The notes under the pieces were generated by a model, which worked only from the letters and a program-made list of their open reading frames with translations, made no database searches and was not told the DNA's origin. Shown here in pieces: positions 56,689 through 64,000 of a stretch of DNA of 64,000 nt. This stretch comes from Catenuloplanes niger (lineage in GTDB: Bacteria; Actinomycetota; Actinomycetes; Mycobacteriales; Micromonosporaceae): assembly GCF_031458255.1 (NCBI RefSeq), contig NZ_JAVDYC010000001.1, positions 9,678,699 to 9,742,698 on the forward strand. The letters run 5' to 3'. The position numbers were made by a program, and so were the translations under genes. Every line of letters starts with the position of its first letter. The stretch's first letter is position 1.

Positions 56689-58028
56689 TGCTGGCGGATG
56701 CGCTGCGTGCCGCGCCGGCGGGGGTCGACGAGTCCCTCGCGCTGGTCGACGGCCTGGACGACGCGCTCACCCACGGCCTCGCCCGGCTCGACGAGGAGCG
56801 CACGGCCGCGCTGGAGGATCTCGCGGCCGCGTTCGCCGGGTCGCCGCTCGCCGACCGGGTCACCGACTCCGTCGGAAAGATCATCGCGGGTACGGTGACG
56901 GACGAGCACCTGCTCGCGCTCGCCGGTGCCCGCACCGCGCTGCTCGGCGCCGTCCACGACGCGCTGCTGGGCTCGGTCGACACCGCGCTCGGCCGCACCC
57001 GCGCGGCGTGGGAGCCGGGTGCGGCCGCGGAGGCCGCGCCCGGCCTGCTCGCCGGCGGCCGGTCCTGGCTGCGCGAGCTGGCCATCGCGGGCTGGCACGG
57101 CGTGGACCACGAGCTGGCCGCGGCCGGTGCGCAGGCGGTGTCGGCGCTGCTGGCCGACCCGGCGCAGCGGCGGCTCGCGGTGCTGCTCGACGGGTTCGCC
57201 GGTGAGCTGCGCGCGGCCGCGCCGGTCGCCACGCTCGACCGGGTGCCGGTGCGCCGCTGGGCCGACCTGTGGACCCGGGGGCTGCTGCTCAGCCAGGACG
57301 ACTTCCCCGCGTTCGAGGCCACCCCGGTCAGCGGCCGGCTGCTCTACCTCGGCGTGGACCTGCACGAGCACCCGACCGTGTTCCAGGCGCAGGTCCACGC
57401 GCTGCTGGAGACCGGTGACGAGGTGCGGGTGGTCCGGACCGGTGTCGCGGCCGCGAAGGTCGACACGATCACCGGGCCGTCCGCGTGGCGCATGCTGGCC
57501 GGCTTCCCGGTCTTCCGCGCCATGGTCACCGGGGGCACCACGGCCGAGATCGACGGCATGGCGCTGACCCCGGCCGGCGATCTGATCTGGGACGAGGCGA
57601 AGGCCACGCCCGGCGACGCCGCGGACCCGATCACCACCGCGCGGGTCCGGCTGGGGGCGGCCACGCTGCCCGCGATCCCGCCGCTCGACCGGCACCCGAC
57701 GACGCTCGCCACGCCGGTGCTGCTGGACGGTTTCGACGTCGGCGGCGTCACGCTCCCGGTCGACTACGACCGGCTGCCCGCGGCCGGGCCGCTCACCCCG
57801 GCACTGGCCGACGCGTCCACCGCCTGCCTCGGCCTGCTCCGGTGGGACGGCCGCTGGTCGGTGCAGCCGCTCGCGGTGCAGGCGACGGTGAAGAAGAAGC
57901 AGGTGACCGTGCACTCGGGCGAGTGGGCGTTCGGCCCGACGGAGGCGAAGGCCGCGAAGGCGGAGGCGGCGGCCGGCACCGCGGTCGACGTGCTGCGTGA
58001 GCGCGCGGGAAGGCTGCTGCGACAGTGA
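56688..58028 (+). CDS. Unassigned protein of the SWIM/VWA/MoxR operon
   Basis: A 446-aa soluble protein with no signal peptide or membrane span. The N-terminal two thirds are alpha-helical and alanine/leucine-rich; the C-terminal third is beta-rich (GRLLYLGVDLHEHPT, ITGPSAWRMLAG, GDLIWDEAKATPG) and ends in a charged helix. I do not recognise a catalytic motif. Co-translation with the SWIM gene (TGATG) and the VWA gene (GTGA at 58025-58028) makes it an obligate part of this operon, perhaps the adaptor joining the zinc protein to the VWA-MoxR pair. Confidence 0.8.
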   Translation: MLADALRAAPAGVDESLALVDGLDDALTHGLARLDEERTAALEDLAAAFAGSPLADRVTDSVGKIIAGTVTDEHLLALAGARTALLGAVHDALLGSVDTALGRTRAAWEPGAAAEAAPGLLAGGRSWLRELAIAGWHGVDHELAAAGAQAVSALLADPAQRRLAVLLDGFAGELRAAAPVATLDRVPVRRWADLWTRGLLLSQDDFPAFEATPVSGRLLYLGVDLHEHPTVFQAQVHALLETGDEVRVVRTGVAAAKVDTITGPSAWRMLAGFPVFRAMVTGGTTAEIDGMALTPAGDLIWDEAKATPGDAADPITTARVRLGAATLPAIPPLDRHPTTLATPVLLDGFDVGGVTLPVDYDRLPAAGPLTPALADASTACLGLLRWDGRWSVQPLAVQATVKKKQVTVHSGEWAFGPTEAKAAKAEAAAGTAVDVLRERAGRLLRQ

Positions 58029-59398
58029 CCACCGCGCATGAGAACCGTCGGCAGGTGCTCTACTGGCGGCTGCTGGCCCGCCTGTTCGACCCGGAGGAGC
58101 AGGCCACGCTGGAGTCCGCGAGCGTCGCGATCGTCGACGACCTCGGTCTGCCGGCGCTGCTGCTCGACCCGTCCGTCTCGGTCGACAGCGTCGTCCAGCG
58201 GTACCCGGACCTCGAGGCCGAGATCGACGGTCTGATGGCCCCGGCCGACGACGGCCGGGACCGGGAGGTCCGCCGCGCCGCGCTGGTGTCGAAGCTGCTG
58301 CTCAACGTGTTCGCGACCGGCGGCGGCAACGTGACCGCGGAGCAGCTGGCCCGCTGGCAGTCCGACGCGGGCTGGTTCGAGCGGGCGCTGGGCTGCGAGC
58401 CGGGTGCGTTGCGCGGACGGGCCGCGGCCACCGGCGCCGGCGGTGCCGAGGGCGGCACCGGCACCGGGGGCAGCGCCGCCGGTAACGCGCCCGGCAGCGG
58501 TTTCACCGTGAACCTCGGGCCGGCGCTGGCCGCGATCGAGGCGGACCTGATCAAGCGCATGCGGTTGCGGGAGGTGCTGGCCGATCCGCGGCTGGCGAAG
58601 AAGCTCACGCCGAGCATGTCGCTGATCGAGCAGCTGCTGCGCGACAAGGACAACCTGGACGGCGTGGCGCTGGCGAACGCGAAGGCGCTGATCCGCCGGT
58701 TCGTCGACGAGGTCGCGCAGGTGCTGCGGACGCAGGTGGCGCAGGCCAGCACGGGCACGATCGACCGGTCGATCCCGCCGAAGCGGGTGTTCCGCAACCT
58801 GGACGTCGACCGGACGATCTGGAAGAACCTGCCGAACTGGAGCCCGGAGGACGAGCGCCTCTACGTCGACCGGCTGTACTACAAGCAGACCGCGAAGCGC
58901 GTCGAGCCGGCCCGGCTGGTCGTGGTGGTGGACCAGTCCGGCTCGATGGTCGACGCGATGGTCAACTGCACCATCCTGGCGTCGATCTTCGCGGGCCTGC
59001 CCAAGGTCGACGTGCACCTGATCGCGTACGACACGCGCGCGCTGGACCTGACCACGTGGGTGCACGACCCGTTCGAGGTGCTGCTGCGCACCCAGCTCGG
59101 CGGCGGCACGGACGGCACGGCCGCGCTGGAGCTGGCCCGCCCGAAGATCGTCGACCCGCGCAACACCGTGGTCGTCTGGATCTCCGACTTCTACGAGTGG
59201 CGCGAGCAGGAGTGCTGGGACGGGTTCGCCGCGATCCACCGGTCCGGCGCCCGCTTCATCCCGGTCGGTTCGGTGAGCAGCGGCGGCCAGCAGTCCGTCA
59301 ACCCGTGGTTCCGGCAGCGGTTCAAGGATCAGGGCACCCCGGTGCTCTCCGGCCGGATCAAGAAGCTCGTCCACGAGCTCAAGAACTTCCTCGTCTGA
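58025..59398 (+). CDS. VWA-domain protein, MoxR partner
   Basis: A 457-aa protein. The N-terminal half is helical. The C-terminal half (about 295-450) is a von Willebrand A domain with the metal-ion site DQSGSM near residue 303, a Thr-bearing loop GGGTDGTAAL, and ISDFYEW. In MoxR systems the VWA protein delivers or recognises the substrate for the AAA motor. GTG 58025 overlaps the previous stop by GTGA. The gene ends 22 bp before the MoxR ATG. Confidence 0.9.
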   Translation: MTTAHENRRQVLYWRLLARLFDPEEQATLESASVAIVDDLGLPALLLDPSVSVDSVVQRYPDLEAEIDGLMAPADDGRDREVRRAALVSKLLLNVFATGGGNVTAEQLARWQSDAGWFERALGCEPGALRGRAAATGAGGAEGGTGTGGSAAGNAPGSGFTVNLGPALAAIEADLIKRMRLREVLADPRLAKKLTPSMSLIEQLLRDKDNLDGVALANAKALIRRFVDEVAQVLRTQVAQASTGTIDRSIPPKRVFRNLDVDRTIWKNLPNWSPEDERLYVDRLYYKQTAKRVEPARLVVVVDQSGSMVDAMVNCTILASIFAGLPKVDVHLIAYDTRALDLTTWVHDPFEVLLRTQLGGGTDGTAALELARPKIVDPRNTVVVWISDFYEWREQECWDGFAAIHRSGARFIPVGSVSSGGQQSVNPWFRQRFKDQGTPVLSGRIKKLVHELKNFLV

Positions 59399-59420
59399 GA
59401 CCTCAAGGAGTAACACGAAC

Positions 59421-60536
59421 ATGAGCAACGAGCTGCTGCGCGCCCCGGCCGAGGCGAAGTACGCCGACGAGCTGGACTGGCTGGAGTCGATCGACGACAA
59501 CCCGAAGCCGTTCTCCTGGCGGCTGAGCCCGAAGATGGTGCGCCTGTTCATCCTCGGCTCCGAGCGCGCCGACGGCCTGGACCGGGAGATCCCGCAGAAG
59601 TGGTTCGGCGACCGCAGCTTCGTGGAGCGCGCGATCGTCACGCTCGCCTCCGACCGGGGCCTGCTGCTGATCGGCGACCCGGGCACCGGCAAGAGCTGGC
59701 TGGCCGAGCTGCTGTCCGCCGCGATCAGCCGGAACTCGACGCTGGTCGTGCAGGGCACCGCGGGCACGACCGAGGACCACATCAAGTACTCGTGGAACGT
59801 CTCGATGGTGATCGCGAAGGGCCAGTCCCGGCAGTCGATGATCCCGTCACCGATCATGACCGCGATGGAGAACGGTGTGATCGGCCGGTTCGAGGAGCTG
59901 ACCCGGTCGACCAGCGACGTGCAGGACGCGCTGATCTCGATCCTGTCCGAGAAGTACGTGTCCATCCCGGAGCTGGACGAGGACAACATCGTCTTCGCCA
60001 AGCCGGGCTTCTCGATCATCGCGACCGCCAACAGCCGGGACCGGGGCGTCAACGACCTGTCCTCCGCGCTCAAGCGGCGCTTCAACTTCGTCCGCATCCC
60101 GGTGGTGACGAACAAGAAGAGCGAGGCGGAGATCGTCCGGTTCCGCACCGAGGAGCTGCTGCGCCGGCACAACATCGAGCTCGAGGTGCCGCCGACACTG
60201 CTCGACGTGCTGCTCCAGTCGTTCGCCGACCTGCGGGCCGCATCCGCGTCCGCGACCAGCGACGACGAGCGCCTGGAGTCCGCGCTGTCCACGGCCGAGC
60301 AGATCGGCGTGCTGGAGGACGCGATCCTGCACAGCAACTTCTTCGGCGCGGCGTCGCTGACGTCGGCGACGCTCGCGTCGTCGCTGGTCGGGTCGCTGGC
60401 CCGGCGCAGCCCGGAGGACCTGGCGATCCTGAACAAGTACTGGCACGGCGTGATCGAGCCGCGCAGCAAGGACGCGGGCGGCGAGTGGAACGGCTTCCTG
60501 GAGGGTGGTCGCCAGGCGATCGCCACCCTGTCGTGA
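59421..60536 (+). CDS. MoxR-type AAA+ ATPase
   Basis: A 371-aa AAA+ motor. Walker A is GDPGTGKS near residue 86, a Walker B region with a conserved glutamate follows before VQDALISILSEKYVSI, and sensor 1 is in IIATANSRDRGVNDLSSALKRR. The MoxR lid follows. ATG 59421 has aaggag in front. With the VWA gene it forms the core of a chaperone-like remodelling module known from many bacteria. The last bases overlap the DUF5682 start by GTGA. Confidence 0.93.
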   Translation: MSNELLRAPAEAKYADELDWLESIDDNPKPFSWRLSPKMVRLFILGSERADGLDREIPQKWFGDRSFVERAIVTLASDRGLLLIGDPGTGKSWLAELLSAAISRNSTLVVQGTAGTTEDHIKYSWNVSMVIAKGQSRQSMIPSPIMTAMENGVIGRFEELTRSTSDVQDALISILSEKYVSIPELDEDNIVFAKPGFSIIATANSRDRGVNDLSSALKRRFNFVRIPVVTNKKSEAEIVRFRTEELLRRHNIELEVPPTLLDVLLQSFADLRAASASATSDDERLESALSTAEQIGVLEDAILHSNFFGAASLTSATLASSLVGSLARRSPEDLAILNKYWHGVIEPRSKDAGGEWNGFLEGGRQAIATLS

Positions 60537-63310
60537 GCGGGCCGTTCGATGCCCTCCGGACGCAGCTGCTCGGCGCCGCCGAGGCGCTCGCCGGCGGCCC
60601 GGCCACGCTGCCGGACATCCTCAGCGGGATCGTCGACGACGTGGATCACGCTCTCCGTGAACCGCTCGAGATCTTCCCGGTCTGTCATCACTCCCCGGCC
60701 TCCGCGCTGGCGATGGTGCGCCGCCTCCGGGAGAAACAGCCGAAGGTGATCTACCTGGAGCTGTGCGAGGACATGGGTTCGCTGCTGACCGAGCTGCGCA
60801 ACTGCCGGCTGCCGGTGGCACTCCAGTCGTTCGCGTCCGAGCTGGACGGGTTCCCGAAGGAGTCGGCACCGCTGTCGGTGATCGCGCCGATCACCGAGGC
60901 GTCCGCGGAGTACCAGGCGATCTCGTACGCGCTGGAGACGCCCGGCGTGGAACTGGTCCTGGTGGACCGCTCCACCGACCACGTCTTCCAGTGGCAGCCG
61001 GACGCGTCCGAGGCGCACGAGCAGCCGGCGGACGCGGACGACGACCTGCACGGTGACGCGGTCGGCGTGGAGATCGGCGACCTGCGGCCCCGGTTCGCGG
61101 AGCTGGAGGAGCACCTGCTGCACCACGGCCGGGTCCGGCACTGGTCCGAGTGGTGGGACCAGTACGTGGAGCAGCCCCTCGCGGGCGCGGACTACGACAC
61201 GTACCGGCAGGTCATGGTGTTGATCGGTTCGCTGTTCCGGCGGCTGGCGCCGCACGGCACCCGGCGGTACGCGTCCGACGAGGACCGCGAGCGTTACATG
61301 TGGACGCGGATCCGCCAGCACCTGGCGTCCTCCGGGATCGACCGGGCCGACGGGCTCTACGTCTGCGGCGCGTTCCACGCGGCGAGCCGGCTCGCGGAGG
61401 TCGGGTCGGCGCCCGGCACGCCCGACTTCGACATCACGCCGCGGACCGCGACGACGTGGCTGTACGGCCTGATCCCGTCCAGCCACTCCGCGATCGAGGC
61501 GCAGTTCGGGCTCGCACCCGGCTCGGTCTCGATCGCGGCCGCCACCTGGCAGAAGAACCTCGCCCGGACGCGCCTGAAGCCGTTCCAGCTGCAGGGGCAG
61601 AAGGGCAGCAGGCGCGCACCGGCGAAGCTGCCCGCGCAGACGCCGGACGCGCCGGTGGCGGACCAGCTCACCGGCTACCTGTCCGGACCGCCCGCGCTGC
61701 ACGGGCTGGACGAGGAGGAGTTGCGCGGCTGGTGCGTCGACATCGTCCGGCTGGCCCGCCGCAACGGCTATCTGGCCAGCACCGCGGACGCGATCGCGGT
61801 GTTCGAGACGTCGATCCTGCTCGCGGGCATGCGCGGACGCGCGCGGCCGACGCCGTACGACTTCCAGGACGCGGCGGTCACCTGCATCGAGAAGGACACC
61901 GTGCCGGGCCGCCGCGACGTGCGCCGGCTCTGCGAGATCCTGCTCGGCGGGGACCGGGTCGGCCAGGTCGGGTACGACGCGCTGCCGCCGCTGGCCCGCG
62001 ACGTCTACGACCGGCTCGCCCCGCTCGGCCTCAATCTTGAACAGCGCAGCATCCAGCGCGCGCTGCTCGACCTGGCCGCGAAGCCGGAACTGGCACCGTG
62101 CTCGCAGCTGCTCTGGATGCTGCGCTACCTGCTGCCCGACCAGGCGGTACGCCCGATCATGGGCTCCCGCCGGCTGGGTGAGAAGCACATCCAGGAGAGC
62201 TGGGACCTCGACCTCGGCCGGCACCAGCGGACCATCATCGAGCTGGGCTACGAGGGCGTCACCGTCGAACAGGTCCTGGAACAGCGCCTGCGCCGCGTCG
62301 CCTGGGACCCGAAGGCGACCGCCGCCACCGCGCTGAAGGCGGTCGAGGACTCGCTGCTGTTCCTGAACAGCCCGCGCCTGACCGACGAGCTCGGCCAGCG
62401 CGCGGTCGAGCTGCTGGCCGCGGAACGCACCGTGGACGAGGCCCCGGCCGTGCTGCGCCGCATCCGGCGGCTGCTCGCGCACTACCGGGCCACCACGCCG
62501 ACGCTGCCCGCCTGGTCCGAGTCGTTCGTCCGGACAGGGTACGCGCACTACTGCACGCTGCTGCCGACCGCGTTCGTCGCGGACGACACCGGCGTCCGGC
62601 AGGTCGGCGCCATGCTCGGCTTCCTGTTCAGCATGGAGAGCCTGGCGCTGTCGCTCGGCTGCGACCGGGCACAGCTGGAACTGGCCGTCCGCCAGTCACA
62701 CCCGGAGCACCCGGCGAAGGTGGCGCTGCTCTGGGCCGCGCTGCACCAGCTCGGCGTGCTGACGATGGCGGACCTGCGGTCCCGCATCGACGGGCTGCTC
62801 GGCAACCCGCTGGTGGTGCCCGCGGTCCCGCAGTACGTGGCCGGCTTCATCCAGTCCCTGGAGTCCGTGCCGCGGTTGGCCCCGTTCGTGGTCGAGACGC
62901 TCTCCAAGGCGTTCGCCCGGCTGCCCGACCCGGTGCTGCTCCCTTGGCTCCCCACGCTCATCATGACGCTGAAGGACCAGGCCGCGGAGCTGGTGCCGCT
63001 GCTGACCCGCGAGGCCGGCCGCACGTTCCCCGGCACGCTGCCCGCGGTGGACTCCTGGGTCGCGCCGTGGAACGCGCCACCCCGCCGGCCCCGCACCGCA
63101 CCGGCCACCGGCGCGGGTCCCGCCCGCGGCCCGGCCGGCGCGCTGCTGGCCGCACAGCCGGCCACGACCGGCGCGGTCGCGTCGCTGCTCGGCTGCGCGG
63201 GCGAGTGGGCTCCGGCCGGCCCGCCGGCCGGTCCGGACGGTTCCGCCGTGGCCGCGCTCCTGGCCACGCACGCGGAGACGACCGAGGCGGTGGCGCTGCT
63301 GGTGCGTTGA
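60533..63310 (+). CDS. DUF5682-family protein
   Basis: A 925-aa protein. The N-terminal part has IFPVCHHSPASALAMVRRL near residue 46, the hallmark of DUF5682, and DGLYVCGAFHAASRL near 280. The rest is mostly helical, with a Pro/Ala-rich tail (about 845-925). The family is associated with MoxR/VWA operons; its activity is unknown, but paired histidines near the start suggest a metal or phosphotransfer site. GTG 60533 overlaps the MoxR stop. It is the last gene of the operon and is followed by a perfect terminator. Confidence 0.85.
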   Translation: MSGPFDALRTQLLGAAEALAGGPATLPDILSGIVDDVDHALREPLEIFPVCHHSPASALAMVRRLREKQPKVIYLELCEDMGSLLTELRNCRLPVALQSFASELDGFPKESAPLSVIAPITEASAEYQAISYALETPGVELVLVDRSTDHVFQWQPDASEAHEQPADADDDLHGDAVGVEIGDLRPRFAELEEHLLHHGRVRHWSEWWDQYVEQPLAGADYDTYRQVMVLIGSLFRRLAPHGTRRYASDEDRERYMWTRIRQHLASSGIDRADGLYVCGAFHAASRLAEVGSAPGTPDFDITPRTATTWLYGLIPSSHSAIEAQFGLAPGSVSIAAATWQKNLARTRLKPFQLQGQKGSRRAPAKLPAQTPDAPVADQLTGYLSGPPALHGLDEEELRGWCVDIVRLARRNGYLASTADAIAVFETSILLAGMRGRARPTPYDFQDAAVTCIEKDTVPGRRDVRRLCEILLGGDRVGQVGYDALPPLARDVYDRLAPLGLNLEQRSIQRALLDLAAKPELAPCSQLLWMLRYLLPDQAVRPIMGSRRLGEKHIQESWDLDLGRHQRTIIELGYEGVTVEQVLEQRLRRVAWDPKATAATALKAVEDSLLFLNSPRLTDELGQRAVELLAAERTVDEAPAVLRRIRRLLAHYRATTPTLPAWSESFVRTGYAHYCTLLPTAFVADDTGVRQVGAMLGFLFSMESLALSLGCDRAQLELAVRQSHPEHPAKVALLWAALHQLGVLTMADLRSRIDGLLGNPLVVPAVPQYVAGFIQSLESVPRLAPFVVETLSKAFARLPDPVLLPWLPTLIMTLKDQAAELVPLLTREAGRTFPGTLPAVDSWVAPWNAPPRRPRTAPATGAGPARGPAGALLAAQPATTGAVASLLGCAGEWAPAGPPAGPDGSAVAALLATHAETTEAVALLVR

Positions 63311-63316
63311 CCGACC

Positions 63317-63348
63317 GGTGCCGCGCCCGGCGACCCGGGCGCGGCACC
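63317..63348 (+). terminator. Terminator of the SWIM/VWA/MoxR/DUF5682 operon
   Basis: Perfect 14-bp arms ggtgccgcgcccgg (63317-63330) and ccgggcgcggcacc (63335-63348) with a cgac tetraloop, 7 bp after the stop of DUF5682. Confidence 0.9.
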
Positions 63349-63363
63349 GCTCACCGCGGTTCA

Positions 63364-63468
63364 CACGGCTCCGCGGGCCGCACGACTTCCGCGGGCCGCA
63401 CGGCTTCCGCGGGCCGCACGGCTCCGCGGGCCGCACGGCTCCGCGGGCCGCACGGCTCCGCGGGCCAA
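63364..63468. repeat. 17-18 bp tandem repeat array
   Basis: Six tandem copies of ggctccgcgggccgcac (two are 18 bp with an extra t) lie in the 335-bp gap after the operon terminator. It is contiguous with no spacers, so not a CRISPR. No gene uses it; the remaining gap (63469-63645) shows no other feature except a short match to the dispersed repeat near 63510. Confidence 0.8.
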
Positions 63469-63645
63469 TCGGGCTTCGCACGCGACGTGCGGCGGACCCG
63501 GTCTGCCCTTCCGCTCCCGGCGTGCTCGTATTCCGGTATTCCTCGCCGCTCGCGGGGTGGGTGATCACCGAAGCCGGCGCGTGCGCGGCCGTACCCCGTT
63601 CGCGGGTCCTGTGTGGTCGCCGGCCGGCCGGATAGCGTGGCGGGC

Positions 63646-64000
63646 ATGGAGAGCGTCGTGGTCCCGCGGCCGGCGCGGGTGGCGCGGCCGGGCCTGCCGA
63701 GCGGCACCATCGTGGCGCCGGTGCCGCCGGTCGACGTGGGGACGGACGCCGACACGGCTACCGACCTGCCGGCCGACACGGGTGCTGACCTGCCGGCGGA
63801 TACGGCCGCCCACCTGCCGGCCGACACGACCGCCCACCTACCGGCCGACACGGTCGCCGACCTGCCGGCCGGTGTGGTCGCCTATCTGCGGGAACTGGCG
63901 GCCGTGGACGCACGCGCGCGGCAGGCGGCGGCCGCGCAGCGGGCCGTGCTGGAGGAACGGCATCCGGCGCCCGGGCGGCTGCACGAGGTGCCGGACGGGG
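63646..64000 (+). CDS. Start of an uncharacterised gene with 8-residue repeats (truncated by window end)
   Basis: The frame is open to the end of the window (118 codons). It reads MESVVVPRPARVARPGLPSG then five copies of an eight-residue unit, (T/A)DLPADT-like, at residues about 37-78, then a helical charged segment (LRELAAVDARARQAAAAQ). tagcgt lies 7 bases before the ATG, compatible with a leaderless start. The other strand is also open here, so the call depends on the start context and on the helical segment beyond the repeats. Product unknown. Confidence 0.5.
   Translation, partial: MESVVVPRPARVARPGLPSGTIVAPVPPVDVGTDADTATDLPADTGADLPADTAAHLPADTTAHLPADTVADLPAGVVAYLRELAAVDARARQAAAAQRAVLEERHPAPGRLHEVPDG

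Noticed and set aside
57764..62548. A 1594-codon open frame on the minus strand
   Set aside because: It runs antisense to the VWA, MoxR and DUF5682 genes, whose motifs are intact. Its own translation is Arg/Gly/Ala/Val-rich with no domains, a by-product of high-GC codon bias.
63364..63468. CRISPR array
   Set aside because: Repeats are contiguous with no spacers, and there are no cas genes in the window.
1..64000. tRNA or rRNA genes, integrase or attachment sites
   Set aside because: No cloverleaf-type sequence, rRNA signature, integrase or transposase gene was recognised by eye. A tRNA scan would be decisive.

Overview
The window is very GC-rich, with tightly packed genes, strong third-position GC bias and many GTGA/ATGA stop-start overlaps. 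Together with SARP, ROK, WXG100/YbaB and SapA-like genes this points to a filamentous actinomycete, most likely a member of the Micromonosporaceae (Actinoplanes-like). That placement is an inference from gene content; no rRNA is present to prove it.

Layout. 0-4.6 kb: a ROK regulator, a 660-bp repeat-rich gap, then a divergent pair formed by an indole/tryptophan-type ABBA prenyltransferase and a flavin monooxygenase, the pairing known from Streptomyces coelicolor SCO7467/SCO7468. 4.6-22.7 kb: a compound conflict-type locus. It holds a small membrane protein plus TIR protein pair, a divergent Hsp70, a giant TIR-CHAT-STAND-TPR protein, and a seven-gene run on the + strand: GrpE-like, second Hsp70, Fn3-repeat protein, zinc-ribbon GTPase, GAP1-like protein, membrane-anchored zinc-ribbon GTPase, and a 36-residue membrane peptide. 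22.7-27 kb: a Tat-exported cholesterol-oxidase-like flavoenzyme, an intradiol-dioxygenase-like lipoprotein and a glycosyltransferase. 27-31.2 kb: two broken gene fragments (beta-propeller and polymorphic-toxin pre-toxin) meeting tail-to-head, followed by a NACHT NTPase of the type found in antiphage proteins. 31.3-45.2 kb: GNAT, TetR with FAD monooxygenase, membrane-anchored Hsp70, GH92 mannosidase, SapA-like protein, PARG-like macrodomain protein, acyltransferase, SDR and AraC genes.

45.2-47.5 kb: a YbaB - WXG-like - EndoU RNase toxin - immunity cassette, in which the toxin domain is cut from its N-terminal module by a single in-frame TGA. 47.5-56.1 kb: SARP-NB-ARC regulator, thioesterase, DUF305 lipoprotein, two chitin-active AA10 LPMOs, an APH-like kinase, RNase HI and a formylglycine-generating-enzyme-like protein. 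56.2-63.3 kb: a SWIM / unknown / VWA / MoxR / DUF5682 operon, closed by a perfect 14-bp terminator hairpin. A new repeat-rich gene begins at 63646 and runs off the window.

How the genes fit together. The strongest candidate for an undescribed system is 4575-22665. Two NADase-type (TIR) modules, a caspase-like CHAT protease with a STAND switch, two near-identical Hsp70 ATPases with their own GrpE but no DnaJ, and a two-GTPase/GAP1 module are interleaved with overlapping or abutting ends. Functions are assigned from visible motifs and family knowledge; no database search was run.
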